Position numbers and translations under genes: made by a program. Below the pieces are notes generated by a model, which saw nothing but the letters and a program-made list of their open reading frames with translations, was not told where the DNA came from and did not search any database. From positions 1 through 11,185 of the forward strand of contig CAJBVG010000024.1 of assembly GCA_903958995.1 (NCBI GenBank): 11,185 nucleotides of DNA. Direction: 5' to 3'. The stretch comes from an uncultured bacterium. GTDB lineage: Bacteria > Bacteroidota > Bacteroidia > Sphingobacteriales > Sphingobacteriaceae. Of this stretch, positions 1 through 7,185 are shown one piece after another. Positions within the stretch are counted from its first letter, which is position 1, and every line of letters begins with the position of its first letter.

Positions 1-1494
1 ATATCAGTCTATTATAAAGACAACCTAGAACCTATCATACATTTACTACACAAACATGGAGTAAATATTTACTCAACAGGTGGTACCGAAACATTTATCA
101 AAAACTTAGGAGTACCTGTAATCCCAGTTGAAGACCTTACTTCCTATCCTTCAATTTTAGGTGGTCGTGTAAAAACCTTACATCCAAAAGTGTTCGGAGG
201 AATCTTATCAAGAAGAGAATTAGATTCGGATAAGGCTCAATTAGAACAATACGAAATTCCTGAAATCGACCTTGTCATTGTTGATTTATACCCATTCGAG
301 GAAACACTAGCTTCAGGAGCTTCTGAACAAGACATCATCGAAAAGATTGACATAGGTGGTATTTCATTAATTCGAGCTGCAGCTAAAAACCATAAAGATG
401 TAATCATCGTTTCATCTAAAAACGATTACACTTATTTATTAGAAGTACTTGAGAATAACCAAGGCTCTTCTACATTAACCGAACGCAAGGAGTTTGCTAA
501 ACGTGCTTTTAACACTAGCTCACACTACGATACAGCGATATTCAATTACTTTAATAGAGAAAACCCTTTAGAAGTTTTCAAGCAAAGCGTACAAGATTCA
601 CAAGTTCTTCGTTACGGGGAAAACCCTCACCAACGTGGTGTTTTCTATGGTAATTTAGAAGCCATGTTTGATAAATTAAACGGTAAGGAATTATCTTACA
701 ATAACCTTGTAGATGTTGATGCCGCAGTAGAACTTATTAAAGAATTTACAGAACCAACATTTGCCATTTTAAAACATACTAATGCATGTGGATTAGCAAC
801 TAGAAGTAGCTTAAAGCAAGCTTGGATTGATGCTTTAGCTGGCGATCCTGTTTCTGCTTTTGGTGGTGTAATTATTACGAATAGAGTAATAGATGTAGAT
901 ACAGCAAAAGAGATTCACTCGTTATTCTGTGAAGTACTTATTGCTCCAGGATTTGATGCTGATGCAGTTTCTATACTATCAGAAAAGAAAAATAGAATTT
1001 TATTGGTTCAAAAAAATGTTGAATTACCTAAAAAGTTATTCAAAACTCTATTAAATGGGGTGATTGAGCAAGATAAGGACCTATCGATGGAAGGTGTTGC
1101 TGATATGCGTAGTGTAACTACAAATACACCAACTGAACAAGAATTAAACGACCTAGCATTTGCGAATAAGCTTGTAAAACATACCAAATCAAATACTATC
1201 ATTCTTGCAAAGAACAATCAGTTATTAGCAAGTGGTGTAGGACAAACCTCAAGAGTTGATGCTTTAAAACAAGCCATCATTAAAGCTGAAGCCTTCGGTT
1301 TCGATTTGAAAGGTGCTGTAATGGCGTCTGATGCCTTCTTCCCATTCCCTGATTGTGTGGAGATAGCAGGAAACGCAGGTATTACAGCCGTAGTGCAACC
1401 TGGTGGGTCAATTAAGGACCAAGATTCGATTAACTATTGCAATGATCATCAGATAGCAATGGTCATGACTGGAATTAGGCACTTTAAACATTAG
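1..1494 (+). CDS. purH: Bifunctional AICAR transformylase / IMP cyclohydrolase, 5' end cut by window
   Basis: PurH catalyses the last two steps of de novo IMP synthesis in the cytoplasm: formylation of AICAR with 10-formyl-THF, then ring closure. The frame is open from base 1 and gives 497 residues ending in TAG. Since the family is about 505-510 residues long, only about ten N-terminal residues are missing. The ATG at 190 is internal, because conserved sequence runs upstream of it. The N-terminal MGS-like cyclohydrolase domain shows STGGT and the GGRVKTLHPK motif (visible residues 54-63). The transformylase domain begins near residue 200, with YGENPHQ and the catalytic KHTNACG motif at 258-264 (Lys-His pair). 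The end, GIRHFKH, is the usual PurH C-terminus. A 74-bp gap separates it from mreB. No clear terminator is visible, so read-through into the mre genes is possible. Confidence 0.97.
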   Translation: MSVYYKDNLEPIIHLLHKHGVNIYSTGGTETFIKNLGVPVIPVEDLTSYPSILGGRVKTLHPKVFGGILSRRELDSDKAQLEQYEIPEIDLVIVDLYPFEETLASGASEQDIIEKIDIGGISLIRAAAKNHKDVIIVSSKNDYTYLLEVLENNQGSSTLTERKEFAKRAFNTSSHYDTAIFNYFNRENPLEVFKQSVQDSQVLRYGENPHQRGVFYGNLEAMFDKLNGKELSYNNLVDVDAAVELIKEFTEPTFAILKHTNACGLATRSSLKQAWIDALAGDPVSAFGGVIITNRVIDVDTAKEIHSLFCEVLIAPGFDADAVSILSEKKNRILLVQKNVELPKKLFKTLLNGVIEQDKDLSMEGVADMRSVTTNTPTEQELNDLAFANKLVKHTKSNTIILAKNNQLLASGVGQTSRVDALKQAIIKAEAFGFDLKGAVMASDAFFPFPDCVEIAGNAGITAVVQPGGSIKDQDSINYCNDHQIAMVMTGIRHFKH

Positions 1495-1568
1495 TATTGA
1501 TTTTTATGGATTATTATTCATAAATTGACAATCATTTTATCAAAAAACTGTAGAAATAAAAAGAAGAA

Positions 1569-2591
1569 ATGGGATTATTTAATTTTTTCACGCAAGAAAT
1601 TGCCATTGACCTAGGAACAGCGAATACGCTAATTATACATAATGACAAAGTTGTTGTCGATGAACCATCGATTGTAGCTATCGATCGCAAAACAAGTAAA
1701 GTTATTGCGGTTGGTAAACAAGCCATGCAAATGGACGGTAAAGCTCACGATGGTATCAAAACTATTCGCCCACTGAAAGATGGTGTAATTGCAGACTTCG
1801 ATGCTGCAGAACACATGATTCGTGGTATGATTAAAATGATTAACCCAGGACGTGGTTGGTTCTTACCTTCATTACGTATGGTGATTTGTATTCCTTCAGG
1901 TATTACCGAAGTGGAAAAACGTGCCGTACGTGACTCTGCAGAAATTGCAGGTGCAAAAGAAGTTTATATGATTCACGAACCTATGGCAGCAGCAATCGGT
2001 ATTGGTATCGATGTGGAAGAGCCTATGGGAAATATGATTATTGATATCGGTGGTGGTACAACAGAAATTGCTGTCATTGCCCTATCAGGTATCGTATGTG
2101 ATCAATCAATCCGTGTTGCGGGTGATAACTTCGATAGTGATATTGTACAGTACATGCGTAGAGAACACAATATTTTAATTGGTGATCGTACTGCAGAAAA
2201 AATAAAGATTGAAGTAGGTGCTGCCTTAACCGAACTTGATGAACCACCTGCAGATTTTGCGGTTCAAGGAAGAGATTTAATGACAGGTGTGCCAAAACAA
2301 ATTAAAGTTTCTTATACAGAAATTGCTCATTGTTTAGATAAATCCATTTCTAAAATTGAGGAAGCAATTTTAAAAGCTTTAGAGATTACACCTCCAGAAT
2401 TATCTGCTGATATTTACCAAACTGGTATTTATTTAACAGGTGGTGGTGCATTATTGCGTGGCTTAGATAAACGTATTTCTAGCAAAACTAAATTACCAGT
2501 TCATATTGCTGAAGATCCTTTGCGTGCGGTAGTTAGAGGTACAGGTATTGCACTTAAAAACATTGGTAACTTCAAGTTCTTAATGACCTAA
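1569..2591 (+). CDS. mreB: Rod shape-determining protein MreB (bacterial actin)
   Basis: MreB is an actin-fold ATPase that polymerises under the inner membrane and guides the elongasome (MreC, MreD, PBP2, RodA). The 340-residue length is typical. Visible motifs are phosphate-1 DLGTANT (residues 14-20), phosphate-2 IDIGGGTTE (158-166) and the adenosine motif TGGGA (290-294). The short N-terminus GLFNFF is hydrophobic, like the amphipathic membrane-binding helix of other MreBs. The ATG at 1569 is chosen because it places the phosphate-1 loop at the normal distance from the start. An A/G-rich stretch (aagaaga) precedes it, with no strong Shine-Dalgarno sequence. It is the first of five consecutive shape genes, and mreC starts 21 bp downstream. 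Nothing is unusual in the protein. Confidence 0.97.
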   Translation: MGLFNFFTQEIAIDLGTANTLIIHNDKVVVDEPSIVAIDRKTSKVIAVGKQAMQMDGKAHDGIKTIRPLKDGVIADFDAAEHMIRGMIKMINPGRGWFLPSLRMVICIPSGITEVEKRAVRDSAEIAGAKEVYMIHEPMAAAIGIGIDVEEPMGNMIIDIGGGTTEIAVIALSGIVCDQSIRVAGDNFDSDIVQYMRREHNILIGDRTAEKIKIEVGAALTELDEPPADFAVQGRDLMTGVPKQIKVSYTEIAHCLDKSISKIEEAILKALEITPPELSADIYQTGIYLTGGGALLRGLDKRISSKTKLPVHIAEDPLRAVVRGTGIALKNIGNFKFLMT

Positions 2592-2612
2592 TTGTTGAAA
2601 GTAAATTAATCA

Positions 2613-3446
2613 ATGCGTAACCTTTGGCTTTTCTTTCTTCGATACTATGCTTTCTTCTTATTTTTAATACTAGAAGCATTTGCTATTGTATTGATGATAA
2701 ATAATAATAGCTATCACAGTGCTTCGTATTTTAATTCTGCTAACAACATTAGTGCTGATGTATTTGCATACGTTTCCAATGCAAAATCGTTTGTGAATCT
2801 CCAAACTGTTAACGATAGTTTATCAAAAGAGAATGCTCGTTTATTAAATCTTTTACTTTCATCACCCTATTCTAATGGAGTAAAAAAGATTACGAAAAGC
2901 GACTCCTCAACATTAAGACGATACTCTTACATTGAAGCGAAAGTGATGAACAACTCTGTTCATAATAGAAATAATTATTTAACACTTGATCGTGGTTCCT
3001 TACAAGGTGTAAAGCCTAAGATGGGTGTTATCTGTGGCAATGGAATTGTTGGTACGGTGAAAGATGTAAATGAACATTTTTGTACCGTCATCTCTTTCTT
3101 GCATAAAGATTCTCGAATATCGGCTAGACTTTCTGCAACGAAAGACTTTGGTTCATTGGTTTGGGATGGTGAGAATCCGAGATTCGCATCGCTCAAAGAC
3201 ATTCCAACTCACGTAAAAGTGAAACTTGGAGATTCGGTAACTACAACTGGTTACTCACAAAAATTTCCTGAAAATATTTTTGTTGGACGTGTTGTTAGAT
3301 GTGAATTAAAAAGTGGTGATAATTTCTATAATATTGAAGTAGCTTTATCTACTCACTTCTCTACCTTACGTTACGTTTACATTGTAGAAGATAATTTTGC
3401 TAAAGAATTAGCTGATTTAGAAAGCAAGGAGGTTGGAAATGATTAA
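2613..3446 (+). CDS. mreC: Rod shape-determining protein MreC
   Basis: MreC is a bitopic inner-membrane protein whose periplasmic part binds and activates PBP2 and so links MreB to wall synthesis. The protein has 277 residues: a short cytoplasmic tip, one membrane segment (about residues 6-29), a likely coiled-coil stretch (about 55-85, with DSLSKENARLLNLL), then the beta-rich periplasmic domain. The domain shows the family signatures LDRGSLQGVKPKMGV and GIVGTVKDV, followed by LHKDSRISARL. The ATG at 2613 leaves only a few residues before the membrane helix, as expected. Its 3' end overlaps the mreD start by 8 bp, which suggests coupled translation. Identity rests on these motifs plus its place between mreB and mreD. 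Confidence 0.95.
   Translation: MRNLWLFFLRYYAFFLFLILEAFAIVLMINNNSYHSASYFNSANNISADVFAYVSNAKSFVNLQTVNDSLSKENARLLNLLLSSPYSNGVKKITKSDSSTLRRYSYIEAKVMNNSVHNRNNYLTLDRGSLQGVKPKMGVICGNGIVGTVKDVNEHFCTVISFLHKDSRISARLSATKDFGSLVWDGENPRFASLKDIPTHVKVKLGDSVTTTGYSQKFPENIFVGRVVRCELKSGDNFYNIEVALSTHFSTLRYVYIVEDNFAKELADLESKEVGND
3426..3432 (+). promoter_or_regulatory. Strong Shine-Dalgarno sequence deciding the mreD start
   Basis: AAGGAGG lies six bases before the ATG at 3439, inside the last codons of mreC. A TTG at 3433 in the same frame touches the motif directly and is too close to be the start, so the ATG at 3439 is preferred. Bacteroidota genes usually lack such sites, and the other genes in this window show only A-rich leaders. 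Because the bases also encode the MreC tail, chance cannot be excluded. Confidence 0.6.
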
Positions 3447-3957
3447 GGTTTATTTAAGTAATCTATTTCGTTTTTTCTTTCTCATCTTATTACAAGTACT
3501 TATCCTAAATAATATCGGATTGTACAATATGGTGAACCCCTATTTGTATGTTATGTTCATCCTATTATTACCCTTAGAAACTCCATTATATTTATTACTC
3601 GGACTTTCTTTTGCAATGGGACTATCTATTGATATTTTTTCGAACACAGGTGGAATGCATGCAGCAGCTTGTACACTTATGGCTTTTGTTCGTCCCTTAG
3701 TATTATTGATTATTACTCCAAGAGGTGGTTACGAACACCAACCGGTACCTAGCCTTAGAAACATGGGTATCCAATGGTTCTTAACCTACTCGGTAATTTT
3801 GGTATTGGTTCACCATCTCCTATTATTTCAATTAGAAGTATTTAGAGTTAACGAGTTTCTCATTACTTTTACAAGATCAATACTAAGTAGCATTTTCACC
3901 TTAGTACTGATTTTTATTGCACAATATTTAACAGGTAGTTCGAAGAAAAGAATATGA
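3439..3957 (+). CDS. mreD: Rod shape-determining protein MreD
   Basis: MreD is a small polytopic inner-membrane protein of the elongasome. It is thought to partner MreC and to balance its activation of PBP2. From the ATG at 3439 the protein has 172 residues, normal for the family, and is almost entirely hydrophobic with five or six likely membrane segments (near residues 8-26, 33-48, 49-66, 74-92, 112-130 and 138-160). The stretch GLSIDIFSNTGGMHAAA resembles the conserved MreD segment with an acidic residue followed by a Gly/His pair. The sequence is otherwise poorly conserved, as usual for MreD, so the assignment leans partly on position. It overlaps mreC by 8 bp and shares an ATGA stop/start overlap with mrdA. 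Confidence 0.92.
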   Translation: MIKVYLSNLFRFFFLILLQVLILNNIGLYNMVNPYLYVMFILLLPLETPLYLLLGLSFAMGLSIDIFSNTGGMHAAACTLMAFVRPLVLLIITPRGGYEHQPVPSLRNMGIQWFLTYSVILVLVHHLLLFQLEVFRVNEFLITFTRSILSSIFTLVLIFIAQYLTGSSKKRI

Positions 3958-5822
3958 ACATCTTTTTCGAAAGGAAATTCGTCATTCAAGGCTTGGTGGT
4001 TTTCATCGCCTTTATTCTTCTATCGCGATTGTTTTATATTCAGGTAATTGATGACAGTTACTTCTTATCAGCAAATAACAATGTACTTCGTAAAATAAAC
4101 ATCTATCCTGCTCGAGGTATAATATACGATCGTAACGGACATATATTAGTTCAGAATGAACCAGTATATGACTTGATGGTGATTCCAAAACAAACAAAAG
4201 ATATTGATACGCTAAACTTTTGTAAACTTATTGGAATTTCTAAATCAGAATTTACTGAGAAAATTAAAAAGGCAAGAAAATACTCGCCCTTCAAAGCTTC
4301 TATTTTCGAAAAGCAATTGTCGGCAAGAGTTTATGCCTCATTCCAAGAACAGCTCTATGAATTCCCCGGATTCTATGTACAAAATCGTACTGTAAGAAAA
4401 TACCCCGACTCTGCAGCTTCACATGTTTTAGGATATATTGGAGAGGTAAACGACCGTATCATTGCAAGCACAAACAACTACTATCAAAAAGGTGATTATA
4501 TCGGTATTAGTGGAATCGAAAAATCATACGAAAATATTTTAAGAGGACAACGTGGCACCAAAGTAATTATGGTGGATGTGTTGAACAGAGACCAAGGTTC
4601 ATACGAAAATGGGGCCTACGATACTGTTGCTATTGCTGGTGAAAAATTAGTTTCGTCGATTGATTTTGAAATGCAAAAATTGGGCGAAGCCTTAATGCGA
4701 AATAAAAAAGGCAGTATCGTTGCAATCGAACCGAGCACTGGCGAAATCCTTTGTTTTATTAGTAGTCCAGGATACGACCCGAATTTATTAGTAGGTAGAG
4801 AACGTGGAAATAATTACATAAAACTTTTAAGAGATCCTCAAAAACCATTATTTGTTCGACCATTAATGGCACAATATCCACCAGGTTCAATTTTCAAAGC
4901 TGTAGAAGCCTTAGTAGCACAACAAGAAAACTTAATATTCCCTGAAACTAGGTTCCCCTGCGGTGGAGGTTATTCAATAGGTAGTCGTACCGTAAAATGT
5001 ATGCACAACCACTCTCCATTAAATCTTCAAGAATCCATAGCACAATCATGTAACAGTTATTATTGCTGGACATTCAAAAAACTAATTGATCAAGGGAATT
5101 ACGGCAGTGCTGAAAAAAACTTTTTAAAATGGAGAGAGTACGTTAATAAATTCGGTATCGGCAAAAAAACAGGAATTGATTTACCAAACGAATTAAACGG
5201 ATTACTTCCAACTGTTGCTTTCTATGATAAATACTACGGATCCGGACATTGGAAATCATCAACGATTATTTCATTAGCCATCGGACAAGGAGAATTAGGA
5301 GTTACACCATTACAAATGGCCAATGTTACAGCTGCTATTGCAAACAAAGGATGGTACTATAACCCTCACTTAATTAAAGCTATTGGGAATAATAACACAC
5401 AGAAAATAGAATTTACAACGAAGAATTATGTTGGCATTGATTCTGCATATTTTAATATTGTAATTAGTGGAATGCAAGATGTAGTAGAACGAGGAACGGC
5501 TACTTATGCAAAAATTGATGGCATTACGATGTGTGGAAAAACTGGAACAGCTCAGAACCCTCAAGGAAAAGATCACTCGGTTTTTTTCGCATTCGCACCA
5601 AGAGACAATCCTAAAATAGCAATCGCGGTAGTAGTTGAAAATGCTGGTTTTGGTTCTATCTGGGCTGCTCCTATTGCAAGTTTATTAGTAGAAAAATATT
5701 TAAAAGATACCATTAGCAGACCTCAATATTATATTGATCGTTTGTTAAATGCAGATTTAATTCATGCTCCAGTATTGAGCGCAGAGGATATAAAGAAAGC
5801 TGAAGAAAAGAAGAAAAAATAA
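3954..5822 (+). CDS. mrdA: Penicillin-binding protein 2 (elongation-specific DD-transpeptidase)
   Basis: PBP2 is a class B penicillin-binding protein that crosslinks new side-wall peptidoglycan in the periplasm as the partner of RodA. Its 622 residues are a normal length. A signal-anchor helix lies at about residues 9-27, followed by the dimerisation/pedestal domain beginning near PARGIIYDRNG, with HVLGYIGEV further on. The transpeptidase domain carries all three catalytic motifs: SIFK with nucleophile Ser312 and Lys315, SCN at 365-367, and KTG at 529-531. The start is set by the 4-bp ATGA overlap with mreD. The C-terminus ends in a lysine/glutamate-rich tail (KKAEEKKKK). A 39-bp gap holding a perfect hairpin separates it from rodA. 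It is a beta-lactam target by family; no odd residues are seen in the motifs. Confidence 0.96.
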   Translation: MNIFFERKFVIQGLVVFIAFILLSRLFYIQVIDDSYFLSANNNVLRKINIYPARGIIYDRNGHILVQNEPVYDLMVIPKQTKDIDTLNFCKLIGISKSEFTEKIKKARKYSPFKASIFEKQLSARVYASFQEQLYEFPGFYVQNRTVRKYPDSAASHVLGYIGEVNDRIIASTNNYYQKGDYIGISGIEKSYENILRGQRGTKVIMVDVLNRDQGSYENGAYDTVAIAGEKLVSSIDFEMQKLGEALMRNKKGSIVAIEPSTGEILCFISSPGYDPNLLVGRERGNNYIKLLRDPQKPLFVRPLMAQYPPGSIFKAVEALVAQQENLIFPETRFPCGGGYSIGSRTVKCMHNHSPLNLQESIAQSCNSYYCWTFKKLIDQGNYGSAEKNFLKWREYVNKFGIGKKTGIDLPNELNGLLPTVAFYDKYYGSGHWKSSTIISLAIGQGELGVTPLQMANVTAAIANKGWYYNPHLIKAIGNNNTQKIEFTTKNYVGIDSAYFNIVISGMQDVVERGTATYAKIDGITMCGKTGTAQNPQGKDHSVFFAFAPRDNPKIAIAVVVENAGFGSIWAAPIASLLVEKYLKDTISRPQYYIDRLLNADLIHAPVLSAEDIKKAEEKKKK

Positions 5823-5825
5823 AAC

Positions 5826-5849
5826 TATCGAAGCGAAGACGCTTCGATA
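5826..5849 (+). repeat. Perfect 10-bp inverted repeat (hairpin) between mrdA and rodA
   Basis: TATCGAAGCG at 5826-5835 pairs perfectly with CGCTTCGATA at 5840-5849 around a 4-base loop (AAGA). It starts three bases after the mrdA stop and ends 12 bases before the rodA ATG. On the + strand it is followed by an A-rich run and not by T's, so it does not look like an intrinsic terminator of the operon. Only on the - strand is it followed by T-rich sequence, and no - strand gene ends there. Possible roles are partial termination, mRNA processing or stability, or control of rodA translation; all of these are inference. Confidence 0.75.
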
Positions 5850-5861
5850 AACAATAAAAAA

Positions 5862-7130
5862 ATGAGTGAATTAAGGCAAAATAAATTTTGGAAAAATATC
5901 GACACACCAACGATAGTGCTATACCTCGTGTTAGTACTCATTGGATGGTTGAGTATTTATTCTGCCGTATATGACGAAAGTCACCGCTCTATTTTTGATA
6001 TCGAAAAAAATTATGGGAAGCAATTAATCTGGATTCTTTCAGCCTTTTTTATTGCCTTCATGATAATCACCATTGAGTCGAAATTTTTCTCTGTATTCTC
6101 TTATGGTATTTATGGTGGCACACTCGTCTTACTAGTCGCAGTCCTCTTCTTTGGTAAATATGTTAACGGATCACGATCGTGGTTCGAAATTGGTTCCTTT
6201 AGGCTCCAACCTGCTGAATTTGCTAAGTTCGCCACGGCTTTAGTCATTGCAAAATACATCAGCACAACGAACAAAAAGCTCAAAGATATGCGGACTATTT
6301 CTGTCAGCTTAGGAATTCTATTCCTGCCGATGGCATTAATTTTATTGCAAGGAGATGTGGGCTCTGCAGTTTCTTATGTTGCATTTGTCTTTGTATTATA
6401 TAGAGAAGGCCTATCCGGTTTTGTATTAGTCTTTGGTGTATTATTAGCGTTAATATTTATACTAGCCCTTCTATTCCCTCCTACAAATATTTACATTGGA
6501 ATAACAATCGCTTCAACATTGGCGTACCTTTATTTCCGTAAAAAGAAATATGCATTTACCATTATTGTTATTGCAACCATAATGTCTATATCTATGGTTG
6601 CTGGATTTGATTATACTTTTAACCATGTACTAAAATCACATCATAGAGATCGTTTAAATAACTTAGTGGGTAAGGAAATTGACTTAAAAGGTGCTGGCTA
6701 TAATGTGAACCAAAGTAAAATTGCCATAGGCTCTGGAGGATTTACAGGTAAAGGTTATCTTAATGGCACACAAACCAAATACGATTTCGTTCCCGAACAA
6801 AGTACCGACTTTATTTTCTGTACCGTAGGCGAAGAATTTGGATTCGCAGGAAGTCTTGCACTCATTGGATTATTTACTGCCTTACTCTTACGTATCATCT
6901 TTTTAGCCGAACGACAACGATCGGCATTTAGTCGAATTTACGCATACGGAGTAGCCAGTATTTTGTTTATGCACCTTACTATTAACATCGGCATGACCAT
7001 TGGACTAGTACCCGTAATTGGTATTCCTTTGCCATTTGTAAGTTATGGTGGTAGTTCGTTATGGAGCTTTACGATTCTCTTGTTTATATTAATTAAACTG
7101 GATTCGAATAGACAGAATATTATTCGTTAG
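5862..7130 (+). CDS. rodA: RodA, SEDS-family peptidoglycan glycosyltransferase
   Basis: RodA polymerises lipid II into glycan strands in the inner membrane during elongation, working with PBP2. The protein has 422 residues with about ten hydrophobic segments. SEDS signatures are present in order: SRSWFEIGSFRLQPAEFAK (near residues 105-125), LLQGDVGSA (Asp165), AIGSGGFTGKGYLNGTQT, PEQSTDFIF (311-319) and PLPFVSYGGSS. Asp316 of the PEQSTD motif aligns, from memory, with the catalytic aspartate known from other RodA proteins. It is RodA and not FtsW because it directly follows mreBCD-mrdA. The ATG at 5862 has only an A-rich leader. The gene ends in TAG and faces leuS across a 44-bp junction. Confidence 0.96.
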   Translation: MSELRQNKFWKNIDTPTIVLYLVLVLIGWLSIYSAVYDESHRSIFDIEKNYGKQLIWILSAFFIAFMIITIESKFFSVFSYGIYGGTLVLLVAVLFFGKYVNGSRSWFEIGSFRLQPAEFAKFATALVIAKYISTTNKKLKDMRTISVSLGILFLPMALILLQGDVGSAVSYVAFVFVLYREGLSGFVLVFGVLLALIFILALLFPPTNIYIGITIASTLAYLYFRKKKYAFTIIVIATIMSISMVAGFDYTFNHVLKSHHRDRLNNLVGKEIDLKGAGYNVNQSKIAIGSGGFTGKGYLNGTQTKYDFVPEQSTDFIFCTVGEEFGFAGSLALIGLFTALLLRIIFLAERQRSAFSRIYAYGVASILFMHLTINIGMTIGLVPVIGIPLPFVSYGGSSLWSFTILLFILIKLDSNRQNIIR

Positions 7131-7131
7131 T

Positions 7132-7185
7132 TCGTGTGCTCATGTGCTCGTGTGCTCGTAAAAAAATGAGCATACTAGCACACGA
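7132..7185. terminator. Repeat-rich convergent junction of rodA and leuS, candidate bidirectional terminator
   Basis: Three tandem 8-bp units lie at 7133-7156 (CGTGTGCT, CATGTGCT, CGTGTGCT) with a partial fourth. An inverted copy, AGCACACG, lies at 7177-7184. TCGTGTGCT at 7132-7140 or at 7148-7156 can pair with AGCACACGA at 7177-7185. A competing pairing joins TGCTCAT (7137-7143) with ATGAGCA (7166-7172). A run of seven A's (7160-7166) reads as seven T's in leuS transcripts. The convergent position suggests shared termination, but no arm is placed neatly just before a T run in either direction. The right arm overlaps the last codons and stop of leuS. Confidence 0.45.

Noticed and set aside
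190..192. ATG at 190 as the start of purH
   Set aside because: The frame is open upstream to base 1 and encodes conserved PurH sequence (STGGT, GGRVKTLHPK), so the true start is outside the window.
1525..1560. TTGACA at 1525-1530 as a promoter for mreB
   Set aside because: It matches the E. coli -35 hexamer, but no TAnnTTTG or good -10 box follows at the right distance. The best partner (TAGAAATA at 1551) would leave a leader of only a few bases. Chance in AT-rich DNA is likely.
3433..3435. TTG at 3433 as the start of mreD
   Set aside because: It abuts the Shine-Dalgarno motif, while the ATG at 3439 has ideal spacing and gives a typical N-terminus.
5740..5822. Lysine-rich tail of PBP2 as a sign of a frameshifted C-terminus
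   Set aside because: Charged, variable C-terminal tails are common in PBP2 of this phylum, all catalytic motifs lie upstream, and the frame ends naturally just before the intergenic hairpin.
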